NCBI RefSeq assembly: GCF_900106525.1
Contig: NZ_FNOG01000002.1
Span: 779,731-843,730, forward strand
Direction: 5' to 3'
Source: Lysobacter enzymogenes
GTDB taxonomy: Bacteria; Pseudomonadota; Gammaproteobacteria; Xanthomonadales; Xanthomonadaceae
DNA: 64,000 nucleotides
Of this stretch, positions 1 through 7,536 are shown piece by piece. The notes beneath the pieces are model-generated. The model was not told the origin of the DNA, did not search any database, and saw only the letters and a program-made list of their open reading frames with translations. A program made the translations under genes and the position numbers. Numbering within the stretch: the stretch's first letter is position 1; each line of letters starts with the position of its first letter.

Positions 1-28
1 GCCGGCTCGCGGTGAGCGGGCCTGTTTT

Positions 29-115
29 TGTGGGAGGGGCTTCAGCCCCGAGGCTTTCCTATCCGATCGCGGCGATCCGGCACGAAAGCGTCGGGACTGA
101 AGTCCCTCCCACACA
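29..115. repeat. REP-like inverted repeat pair (copy 1)
   Basis: Two oppositely oriented arms face each other. The left arm (about 30-58) begins GTGGGAGG and holds a small hairpin (GGGGC-TTCA-GCCCC). The right arm (about 84-115) is its near complement and ends CCTCCCACA. The same arrangement recurs at 16013-16130 and 19932-20024, always outside genes. This is the layout of REP/BIME elements mobilised by RAYT transposases; no such transposase is in the window. It lies downstream of the batD stop codon. Confidence 0.8.
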
Positions 116-144
116 AGTTCCTCCCGCAAGAGGAGCCGCCGCGA

Positions 145-1896
145 TCAGGTCGCGGACGGCGGATACAGCGGCGGCAGCGGCGAAGCCGGCTGCGCGCGGC
201 CCTGGCGCCACTGCGGGCCTTGCGCGAACGCGGCGCGCAGGCGGTTGCGCGCGGCGACGCCGTCGCCGCCGCCCCAGCGCGCGCGGCGCAGGGCCTGCAC
301 GGCGTCGCGCTGGGCCGGGTCGCCGAGGCGTTCGACCAGTTCATCGTCGTCGGCGGCCGGCGGTGTGGCCAGGCCGCGCAGCACGCTGGCGATGTGGTCG
401 AAATCGCCGCGGTCGATCAGCTCGCGCAGCGCCGGCAGATTCAATTTCAACGTCGCCGGCGCGGCCTGTCCGGGCGCGGCGGCGGCCGCGGCGGCCGGCA
501 GGGCCGCACGCAGCGGCGCGCGCCGCTGCAGCGCCCACACCAGCGTGCCCAGCCACAGCAGCGCGAACAGCACCGCGGCGATCGCCCAGCCCTTGTGCAC
601 CGCGCCGTCGGCGGCGGTGGGCTCGAGGGCATCGGTGGGCGCCGCGGCCGCCGGCGACGCGCCGCCGGCATCGTTGCGCGCCGCGGCCGCGGCCGGATTC
701 GTCGCCGCGGCGGCGCCGGCGACACCGCGGCCCACAGTCCAGCTCAGCGGCGGCAGGCTGGCGGTGCGCTTGGTGCGCGCGCCGACGTCCCACCAATCCA
801 GGCGCAAACCTTCCAGCCGCACCTCGCCCTCGCGCGCGGGCACCAGCGAGAACTTGCGGGTCAGCTTCACCCGCGGCCGGCCGCCGACGAAGGTCTCGTC
901 GGCCTGGACCGGATCGGCGAATACCTGCACGCCGTCGATCGGCGGCAACTGCAGTTCCGGCATCTGCGCCAGGCCGGCGCCGTCGGCGCTGGCCTCGACG
1001 ATGATGCTGGCCGAATTGCCCACGCGCAGTTGCTGCGGGGTGGAGCGGTAGCTCAGGGTCAGGCTGCGCAGCGGCAACCACGGCTGCGGCGCGTCGGCCG
1101 GCGCGGCGCGCACCTGCAGCGGACGCGAGCGGCTGGCGGCGCGGCGCGGGTCGCCGCCGCTGCCCATCAGCTGCTCGATCATGGTCGTGCCGACCCGGCC
1201 CTCGAACACCGCGCCCGGCATCACCAGGCTGCCGCTGCGCTCGGGCACCAGCAGGTAGCGGCGTTCGTAGACGGTGTAGACCGTGCCGTTGTAAGTGCGC
1301 TGGTACTGGATGTCTTCGCCGACCTTGGTCAGCGAGGCGCCGTCCGGCGCGGGCTGGTCGAGCTTGCCGCTGAGCACCGGCATCGCCGCGTACAGCCGAA
1401 CCACCCAGCCCACCGCCTGCTGCACGTAAGGGTTGCTGTCGTCGGGCACCGATTCCATGTACAGCTCGGCGGTACCGACCGCCTGGTCCGGCGCCGGCGC
1501 CGGCGCGGCTTCGACGGTGAGGTCCAGCGGCGCGGTGCGCGCGCCGGCCACGCTCAGCGCCGGGATCGTCAGCCGGCCGCTGCGCAGCGGCCGCAGCACC
1601 GCGGTGTAGCGGCTGCGCGCGATCATGCCGTTGGCGCCGGGCTCGATGCGGGTGTCGACGCCGCGGTCGAGCAGTTCGAAGTCCGCCGCCAGCGGCGAGT
1701 AATCGGGCTGGCCGCCGACGCTGGCGGTGGTCTCCACGTTCAAGGTCGCGGTCTCGCCGGCGCGGATGCTGCTGCGATCCAGCCAGGCGCGCGCCTGCGC
1801 CGCGGCGCCGGCGCTGAAACCGGCCAACAGCAGGCCGGCCAGCAGCACACAGGCCAGGCGCAAGCGCGCGGCGGGGTTGGGCAGGTTGCGCGACAT
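145..1896 (-). CDS. batD: BatD-family (oxygen tolerance) membrane protein
   Basis: A 583-residue protein with an N-terminal signal peptide ending near AAAQA. The central part is made of beta-rich repeats typical of BatD. One transmembrane helix (about residues 438-458, AIAAVLFALLWLGTLVW) is followed by a short cytoplasmic tail. BatD proteins are periplasmic/membrane partners of the VWA proteins BatA and BatB in the MoxR-linked Bat system; the molecular function is not settled. It is the last gene of a minus-strand operon, starting 5 bp after the batB/TPR stop codon. The ATG is chosen because it gives a clean signal peptide (MSRNLPNPAARLRLACVLLAG) directly behind batB. The linker before the TM helix is rich in Ala and Pro. 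Confidence 0.88.
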   Translation of the reverse strand: MSRNLPNPAARLRLACVLLAGLLLAGFSAGAAAQARAWLDRSSIRAGETATLNVETTASVGGQPDYSPLAADFELLDRGVDTRIEPGANGMIARSRYTAVLRPLRSGRLTIPALSVAGARTAPLDLTVEAAPAPAPDQAVGTAELYMESVPDDSNPYVQQAVGWVVRLYAAMPVLSGKLDQPAPDGASLTKVGEDIQYQRTYNGTVYTVYERRYLLVPERSGSLVMPGAVFEGRVGTTMIEQLMGSGGDPRRAASRSRPLQVRAAPADAPQPWLPLRSLTLSYRSTPQQLRVGNSASIIVEASADGAGLAQMPELQLPPIDGVQVFADPVQADETFVGGRPRVKLTRKFSLVPAREGEVRLEGLRLDWWDVGARTKRTASLPPLSWTVGRGVAGAAAATNPAAAAARNDAGGASPAAAAPTDALEPTAADGAVHKGWAIAAVLFALLWLGTLVWALQRRAPLRAALPAAAAAAAPGQAAPATLKLNLPALRELIDRGDFDHIASVLRGLATPPAADDDELVERLGDPAQRDAVQALRRARWGGGDGVAARNRLRAAFAQGPQWRQGRAQPASPLPPLYPPSAT

Positions 1897-1901
1897 CGGC
1901 C

Positions 1902-3659
1902 TCACTCTCCGTTCAACGCCGACATCTGCCGGCGCATGTATTCGATCTTGAACCGCTCGCGCAGCAGGCTGCCGGGGTCGTCCGGCACCCGCTTGAGCCA
2001 GGCGTCGTTGGCTTGCTGGCGCTCGCGCTGGGCCGGCGTGCGCGCCGGTTCGCGCTCGCCCTTGGGCGGCTGCGCCGGCTGCTTTCCGCGCTGGCGCTCG
2101 AGTTCGCGCTGCATGCGCTCGCGCTGTTCCTGGTCGGCGCGGCGCTGGGTTTCCGGGTCGTCGGCGGGCTTGGGCTGCGGGCTTTGCTGGCCGTCGGGAT
2201 CGGGCTTTTGCGGCCGGTCCTGCGGTTTGTCCTCGGGCTTGCCGTCGGGCTTGCGCTGCGGATCCTGCGGCTGCGGCTGGTTTTTCTGCTGCTGCGATCC
2301 GGGCTTGGGCTGCTGGCCCTGCCCGCTCTGGTTCTTCGGCGGCGGCCGCTTCATCGCCGCTTCCACCGCTTGCTTGTTGGCGATCGCGTCGGCCATGCCC
2401 GGCGTTTGCTTGAGCGCGCGGTCGTAGGCGGCGATCGCCTCGGGGTAGCGGCCCTGGCGCGCCAGCGCGTTGCCCAGGTTGTACTGCGCATCGGCGCCCT
2501 GGCCGCGCTGGTAGAGTTCGGCGGCGCGTTCGAACTGGCCGGCGCGGTAGGCATCGTTGCCTTCGACCACGCGCGCGTGCGCGCTCTGGTCGGCGCGCTG
2601 CCACAGCGACTGCGCGCGCGCCGGCGCGGGCGCCAGCGGCAGGCCCAGGCACAGCAGCAGCGCCAGCGCGCCGGCGCCGCTGCGGCGGCGGAACGCCAGC
2701 AATCCCAGCACCAGCAGCACCGGCAGCAACCAGTAACCGTCGTCTTCGCGCGCCAGCCGTTTCTCGCCCAGGCCGGCGCCGGCTTCGCCGCGGCCGCCGC
2801 TGGCGATGTCGAGCGCGCGCAGGTCGGCGTCGTCGGCGCTCAGCGGCGCGTAGCGGCCGCCGCCGGCGCGGGCCAGCTCCTGCAGAGACGGCGCGTCCAA
2901 CCGAACCTTGACGATGCGCCCGTCGGGCCGCTGGAACGCGGCGCCGGCGGCGCTGCCCAGGCCCAGCACCGAGACCGCGTAGCCGTCGCCCGCAGCCTTG
3001 GACGCGGCGCGATCGACCGAGCTGTCGCTGCGGTCGGTGATCAGCACGATGCGGCCGCGGTTGAAGCCGCCCTGGCGCAGCAGCCGCGCCGACCAGGCGA
3101 TCGCGCGGTCGGCGTTCTGGCCGTCGCCGGGCATGATGTCCGGCGCCAGCGCGTCGAGGAACACCCGCACGTTGTCGGGGTCGTCGGTCAGCGGCGCGAC
3201 GGTGAAGGCGTCGTCGGCGTAGACCACCAATGCGGTCTGGCCGCTGCCGGCGCGGCGGCGCAGCAGTTCGGCCAGCTTGGCCTTGGCCTGGGCCAGGCGG
3301 CTCGGCGGCAGGTCGCCGGCGAGGCTGCGGCTGGACAGGTCCAGCGCCACCACCATCGGCATGTTGCTCTGCCACAGCGGCTGCTCGCCCTGCGACCAAC
3401 TGGGCCCAGCCAGCGCCAGCACCGCCAGCGCGTATCCGAATGCCGCCGCGCCGACCGCCAGTTGCGAGCGCCGGCCGGGCGCAGCATCGAGCAAGTGCGG
3501 CAGCAAATGCGCATCGACCGCGCCCTGCCAGACGTTGCGGCGGCGGCGGCCGCGCCACCACCACGCGCCCAGCAGCGGCAGCGCCAGCAGCGCCCACAGC
3601 CAGTGCGGACGCAGGAAGATCAGCGGCGCGAGATGTTCGAACCAGGACGACGGATTCAT
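1902..3659 (-). CDS. BatB-like VWA protein with C-terminal TPR region
   Basis: A 585-residue membrane protein. Two N-terminal hydrophobic helices (about residues 10-35 and 60-85) precede a von Willebrand factor A domain starting near VVALDLSSRS. Here the MIDAS motif reads DLSSRS rather than the canonical DxSxS. A further pair of membrane helices follows (about 325-360), then TPR repeats (NLGNALARQGRYPEAIAAYDRAL) and a long Gln/Pro/Lys-rich, highly charged tail. This fuses the roles that BatB and BatC/E have in other bacteria. The ATG overlaps the batA stop codon by 4 bp (ATGA), indicating translational coupling. It probably forms a membrane complex with BatA and is acted on by the MoxR ATPase; that is family knowledge, not visible here. 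Confidence 0.87.
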   Translation of the reverse strand: MNPSSWFEHLAPLIFLRPHWLWALLALPLLGAWWWRGRRRRNVWQGAVDAHLLPHLLDAAPGRRSQLAVGAAAFGYALAVLALAGPSWSQGEQPLWQSNMPMVVALDLSSRSLAGDLPPSRLAQAKAKLAELLRRRAGSGQTALVVYADDAFTVAPLTDDPDNVRVFLDALAPDIMPGDGQNADRAIAWSARLLRQGGFNRGRIVLITDRSDSSVDRAASKAAGDGYAVSVLGLGSAAGAAFQRPDGRIVKVRLDAPSLQELARAGGGRYAPLSADDADLRALDIASGGRGEAGAGLGEKRLAREDDGYWLLPVLLVLGLLAFRRRSGAGALALLLCLGLPLAPAPARAQSLWQRADQSAHARVVEGNDAYRAGQFERAAELYQRGQGADAQYNLGNALARQGRYPEAIAAYDRALKQTPGMADAIANKQAVEAAMKRPPPKNQSGQGQQPKPGSQQQKNQPQPQDPQRKPDGKPEDKPQDRPQKPDPDGQQSPQPKPADDPETQRRADQEQRERMQRELERQRGKQPAQPPKGEREPARTPAQRERQQANDAWLKRVPDDPGSLLRERFKIEYMRRQMSALNGE

Positions 3660-4669
3660 GCCGGCCTCCGTCGCGGCCACAGGAACGCCAGCAGGGCCAG
3701 CGCCAGCGCGCCGCCCAGCGGCACGGGATAGCGCTCGATGCGCGGACGCACCGCCTTGCCTTCGCGCGCGACCGGTTCGAGCCGGTCGATCTCGGCGTAG
3801 ATGCCGGCCAGCTCGCTGGTGTCGCGGGCGCGGAAGAAGCGGCCGCCGGTTTGTTCGGCGATCCGGCGCAGGGTCGGCTCGTCGACTTCGGCCGCGCCGC
3901 CCGGCGTGGGCAGACGCACGCCGAACAGGGTCATGCCGCCGTCGCCGCCGAAGGCGATGGTGTGGATGCGCACGCCTTCGTCGTGGGCGATCTGGGCGCC
4001 GCGCATCGGGTCGGGCGGTGCGTTGTTGACGCCGTCGGTGAGCAGGATCAGCACGCGTTCGTGCTCGGGCAACTGGCGCAGGCGCCGCACCGACAGGCCG
4101 ATGGCCTCGCCGATCGCGGTCTCCTGCCCGGCCAGGCCGACTTCGCTGTTGCCGAGCTGGTCGCGCACGGTGTCGCGGTCCAGGGTCAGCGGCGCCAGCA
4201 CGTAGGCGCGGCTGCCGAACACCACCAGGCCGACGCGGTCGCCGACGCGGCGGTCGAGGAAGTCGGCCAGTACCGCCTTGGCCGCGGTCAGGCGGTCGAC
4301 GGTGCGGCGGCCCAGGGTCATGTCCTGTTCGCTCATGCTGCCCGACAGGTCCAGCGCCAGCATCATGCCGCGGCCGACCTGGGGCGGCCGGATCGGCTCG
4401 CCGAGCTGTTGCGGCCGCGCCGCGGCCACGCACAGCAGCGCCCAGGCCAGCCACAGCAGCCAGCCGGCGCCGCCGCCGCGCAGGCCGCGCCCACCGGCCG
4501 CGGCGACCGCATCCAGGCGCGCGCCGAACGGCACCTTCAACGCCGCCGAACCGTCGCGCGCCGGCGGCAGCAGCCAGCGCGCCAGCAGCGGCAACGGCAA
4601 TGCGGCCAGCCACCACGGCCAGGCCAGCAGGTCGCGCCATTCGGCGAACAGCGAGGTCAGCGCGCTCAT
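3656..4669 (-). CDS. batA: BatA-like VWA domain membrane protein
   Basis: A 337-residue protein with two N-terminal hydrophobic helices (about 15-35 and 68-85), a VWA domain with an intact metal-ion-dependent adhesion site (DLSGSMS near residue 106, plus conserved Thr and Asp further on, e.g. LLTDGVNN), and a C-terminal transmembrane helix followed by a short RRR-type basic end. Length and order fit BatA of the MoxR-Bat operon. The 3' end overlaps batB by 4 bp. Its own ATG overlaps the stop codon of a tiny upstream ORF, so all genes here look translationally coupled. Confidence 0.9.
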   Translation of the reverse strand: MSALTSLFAEWRDLLAWPWWLAALPLPLLARWLLPPARDGSAALKVPFGARLDAVAAAGGRGLRGGGAGWLLWLAWALLCVAAARPQQLGEPIRPPQVGRGMMLALDLSGSMSEQDMTLGRRTVDRLTAAKAVLADFLDRRVGDRVGLVVFGSRAYVLAPLTLDRDTVRDQLGNSEVGLAGQETAIGEAIGLSVRRLRQLPEHERVLILLTDGVNNAPPDPMRGAQIAHDEGVRIHTIAFGGDGGMTLFGVRLPTPGGAAEVDEPTLRRIAEQTGGRFFRARDTSELAGIYAEIDRLEPVAREGKAVRPRIERYPVPLGGALALALLAFLWPRRRPA

Positions 4670-4773
4670 CGCTGCGGGCCCGACGAAAGCGGATTGGGCA
4701 GCGACGATCTCGCCGCAAGCGCGCTCGACAGCAGCGCGCTAGACAAGCCCAGGCTCGACACCGACAGGCTCAT
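4666..4773 (-). CDS. possible 35-residue small protein in the bat operon
   Basis: An uninterrupted 36-codon reading frame (begins MSLSVSSLGL, ends SSGPQR) fills the gap between the DUF4381 gene and batA exactly. Its ATG overlaps the DUF4381 stop codon (ATGA) and its TGA overlaps the batA ATG (ATGA). Such a double overlap is what a translated coupling ORF looks like. The peptide is Ser/Leu/Ala-rich with a weakly hydrophobic first half and matches nothing I recognise. High-GC DNA makes open frames common, so this may be a chance ORF. Confidence 0.35.
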   Translation of the reverse strand: MSLSVSSLGLSSALLSSALAARSSLPNPLSSGPQR

Positions 4774-5231
4774 GCGCGCACGCCCATCCATTGCAGGAAG
4801 CGGCGCCGCGCCAGTTCACGCAGCGCGCGCGCCTGGGCCGGATCGACCTGACGCCGGTAGCCGCCTTCCAGCAGCAGGCGCCCGGGGCCGTCGGCGAAAT
4901 CGCTGCGCTTGCTGCCGCGATCGAGGAATTCCAGCCACGCCTGGCCAGTCAGCGTGTCGGCGTTGCGGTCGCGGCGGCGGCCGGCGCGGCGCAGCAGTTC
5001 GGAAATCGCCGCGACCTCGGCCGCCGGCGTGGTCGCGACGGCCAGCGCCTCGTCGAACACGCGCTCGGCCTCGCGCCGGCGCCGGGTGCGGCGGCGTTGC
5101 CACCACCACAGCGACAGCGACAGCGCGGCCAGCGCCGCCAGCAGCAGCCACCAGCCCGGCGCCAGCGGCCACCAAGACGGCGCGCCGGGCAGATGCACGT
5201 CGCGCAGGGCCAGGGTTTGCGGCGCCGCCAT
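4770..5231 (-). CDS. DUF4381 domain protein
   Basis: A 153-residue protein with a short N-terminal extracytoplasmic stretch (contains PGAPSWWPLAPGWW), one transmembrane helix (about residues 26-44), an Arg-rich stop-transfer stretch (QRRRTRRRR) and a cytoplasmic helical domain. This is the DUF4381 architecture, typically found between the DUF58 and BatA genes in proteobacterial MoxR operons. No catalytic function is known. Its ATG overlaps the DUF58 stop codon (TGATG), so it is probably translated by coupling. Confidence 0.85.
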   Translation of the reverse strand: MAAPQTLALRDVHLPGAPSWWPLAPGWWLLLAALAALSLSLWWWQRRRTRRRREAERVFDEALAVATTPAAEVAAISELLRRAGRRRDRNADTLTGQAWLEFLDRGSKRSDFADGPGRLLLEGGYRRQVDPAQARALRELARRRFLQWMGVRA

Positions 5232-6127
5232 CAGGCCACCAGCGGGCGCGCGCGGCCCAGCAGCGGCAGCCAGGCTTCGCTGGCCGCGTCGGTCGACAGC
5301 GCCTGCACGCGCACGCCGCGCGCCGGCAGTTTCTCCAGCGCCGCCTCGATCGGGCCGACGAAATTGGCGTGCCAGCGCTGGCGTTGCGCCGGCGCGCCCA
5401 GGTCCAGCTCGATGCGCTGGCCGTCGCGGCTGAACGGCAGTGCGGCGGCCGGCGGCGCGGTTTCGATCGGGTCGGTCAGCAGCAGCACGATCACTTCGTG
5501 GTGCTGGGCCAGCACCGCCCAGCGCCGCTGCGGCAGCGCGGCGACGCTGCCGGGTTCGGCCAGCACCACCATGCGCGAGCCGGGGCGCAGCAGGCGCGCG
5601 GCGTGGTCGAGCGCGACCTCCAGGCCGGCGTCCTCGGCCGGCGGCTGCGCGTACCAGCGCACCATCGCGTCGAGCACGCGCAGCGCGCCGCGCGGGCCGC
5701 TGCCGGGATTCACCGGCGGCTCGCGCAGACTGCCGCGCAGCGCGGCGATGCGGTCGCCGTCGCGCGCCGCGGCCCAGGCCGCGACCGCGCCGGCGCGCGC
5801 GGCCTGCACCGACTTGAAGCGCACGCGGGTGCCGAAGTACATCGCCGGCGCGGTGTCGGCGACGATCAGGCTCAAGCGCTCGCGCTCGGCCTGGAACAAT
5901 TTGGTGTGGGCGCGGCCGGTGCGCGCGGTCAGCCGCCAGTCGATGTGGCGGGCGTCGTCGCCGTTGGAGTATTCGCGCGATTCGGCGTACTCCATGCCGC
6001 GTCCGCGCAGCGGCGACAACGCCTGCCCGCTGACGCCGTGGCGGCCCTGGCGGGCGCTGCGGCGGCCGGTCGCGACGGCGCGCAGCGCCACCAGTTCGGC
6101 CAAAGTCGGCGCGATTCCTTCGCTCAT
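5231..6127 (-). CDS. DUF58 domain protein
   Basis: A 298-residue soluble protein. The DUF58 signature region is seen early: SREYSNGDDARHIDWRLTAR (about residues 50-70), the conserved block of this family, which has a VWA-like fold. It lies between moxR and the DUF4381 gene, the usual order. DUF58 proteins are thought to be substrates or partners of the MoxR AAA+ ATPase. A 55-bp gap separates it from the moxR stop codon; downstream it overlaps the next gene by one base. Confidence 0.9.
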   Translation of the reverse strand: MSEGIAPTLAELVALRAVATGRRSARQGRHGVSGQALSPLRGRGMEYAESREYSNGDDARHIDWRLTARTGRAHTKLFQAERERLSLIVADTAPAMYFGTRVRFKSVQAARAGAVAAWAAARDGDRIAALRGSLREPPVNPGSGPRGALRVLDAMVRWYAQPPAEDAGLEVALDHAARLLRPGSRMVVLAEPGSVAALPQRRWAVLAQHHEVIVLLLTDPIETAPPAAALPFSRDGQRIELDLGAPAQRQRWHANFVGPIEAALEKLPARGVRVQALSTDAASEAWLPLLGRARPLVA

Positions 6128-6182
6128 CGATCCGTCCCGAAAACCATGTGCCTGGCCGCGCGCGACCGTCGCGCAACGACGA

Positions 6183-7217
6183 TCAAGGCAGCGGCACCTT
6201 CTTCAGCAGTTCGCCGAGCAGGCGCTCGCCGTCCCAGCCTTCGGCGGTGGCTTCGTAGCTGGGCAGGATGCGGTGGCGCAGCACGTCCGGCGCGATCGCG
6301 CGCACGTCGTCGGGGGTGACGAAATCGCGCCCGGCCAGCCAGGCGTGGGCGCGCGCGCAACGCTCCAGCGCGATCGAGCCGCGCGGGCTGGCGCCCCAGG
6401 CGATGCGCCGCGCCAGTTGCGCGTCGTAACGGGCCGCGTCGCGCGAGGCCAGCACGATTTCGACCAGATAGCGCTCCACCGCCGGCGCCACGTGCAGGTC
6501 CAGCACCGCCGAGCGCGCGGCGAACACGTCCGCCAGCGGCATCCGCGTCACCGGCGTCGGCTCGGGCTTGAGCGTCTGCCGCGCGCGTTCGCGCGCCAGC
6601 CGCAGGATCTCGGCCTCGGCCGCGGCTTCGGGATAACCGATGCGCACGTGCATGAGGAAACGGTCGAGCTGGGCTTCGGGCAGCGGGAAGGTGCCTTCCT
6701 GCTCGATCGGGTTCTGGGTCGCCATCACCAGGAACAGCGGCGGCAGCGCGTAGGTGGCGCGGCCGACGGTGACCTGGCGCTCGCCCATCGCTTCCAGCAG
6801 CGCCGACTGCACCTTGGCCGGCGCGCGGTTGATTTCGTCGGCGAGCAGGATCGGATGGAAGATCGGCCCGGCCTGGAATTCGAAGCGGCCTTCCTGCGGG
6901 CGCCACACCTCGGTGCCGGTGAGGTCGGCCGGCAGCAGGTCGGGGGTGAACTGGACGCGGGCGAAATCCGCCTCCAGCCGCGCCGCCAGCGCGCGCACCG
7001 CGCTGGTCTTGGCCAGCCCGGGCGCGCCTTCGACCAACAAATGGCCGTCGGCGAGCAAGGCGATCAACAGGCGCTCGATCAGTTCGGCCTGGCCGACGAT
7101 CTCGACGGCGAGGGCATCGCGCAGCTGCTTGAACGCATCGTGCAGGCGGGCGACTTCGGCGGGGGCGACGATGGGGGTCGCGCCGGGGGTTTGGGGGCGA
7201 TCGGTAGCGCTGTCCAT
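6183..7217 (-). CDS. MoxR-family AAA+ ATPase
   Basis: A 344-residue AAA+ ATPase. The Walker A motif is GAPGLAKTS (about residues 63-71), Walker B is ILLADEINRAP and sensor 1 is MATQNPIEQEGTFPLPEAQLD, all diagnostic for the MoxR family. The start at MDSATDRPQ is preferred over an in-frame upstream ATG (7310) because family members begin about 30 residues before the conserved region. It is the first gene of the minus-strand moxR-DUF58-DUF4381-batA-batB-batD operon. It is presumably a chaperone-like ATPase acting on the VWA proteins. Confidence 0.92.
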   Translation of the reverse strand: MDSATDRPQTPGATPIVAPAEVARLHDAFKQLRDALAVEIVGQAELIERLLIALLADGHLLVEGAPGLAKTSAVRALAARLEADFARVQFTPDLLPADLTGTEVWRPQEGRFEFQAGPIFHPILLADEINRAPAKVQSALLEAMGERQVTVGRATYALPPLFLVMATQNPIEQEGTFPLPEAQLDRFLMHVRIGYPEAAAEAEILRLARERARQTLKPEPTPVTRMPLADVFAARSAVLDLHVAPAVERYLVEIVLASRDAARYDAQLARRIAWGASPRGSIALERCARAHAWLAGRDFVTPDDVRAIAPDVLRHRILPSYEATAEGWDGERLLGELLKKVPLP

Positions 7218-7536
7218 CCGGAATCCATTGCGGGCGAAACGGGCAAGCGTGCGGGGCACGGCTTGCAGCGGTCGGGGCGATTTTGACCGAAGTTCGGCCC
7301 CGAGGTTCAACCGACGGTGCGGCGCGGCGATTTTCGCCGCGATTTTGGCCGTCTTTGCGCGACGTTAACAGGTCTGCGCGAGCGCGTCCGGCGCGGCGGC
7401 CGCGCCCGGCGGCTCAGTCGCGCGCGCGGGCGGCCGGGCGACGCTGGGCCGGCCGGGCCTGGGAGGCGGCCTGCATCGCGGCCTCCACAAACGCGAAAAG
7501 GGCCCGAAGGCCCTCTCCGCTTGCACGCAGCCGCGA
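7218..7536. other. intergenic region between pilQ and the moxR operon
   Basis: This 319-bp gap holds the pilQ terminator on its right side (7496-7514) and must contain the moxR operon promoter on its left. I see no convincing sigma-70 hexamers. Open frames here show no recognisable protein. Confidence 0.6.
7496..7514 (-). terminator. rho-independent terminator of the pil operon
   Basis: On the minus strand the sequence reads AGGGCC-TTCG-GGCCCT followed by TTT. This is a 6-bp GC-rich stem with a stable UUCG tetraloop and a short T run, 22 bp after the pilQ stop codon. Confidence 0.8.

Noticed and set aside
12..2427. Long plus-strand open frames (330 and 799 codons) opposite the bat genes
   Set aside because: Arg/Ala/Gly-rich translations without motifs. 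They are antisense shadows of batD and batB, which have clear domains and operon overlaps.
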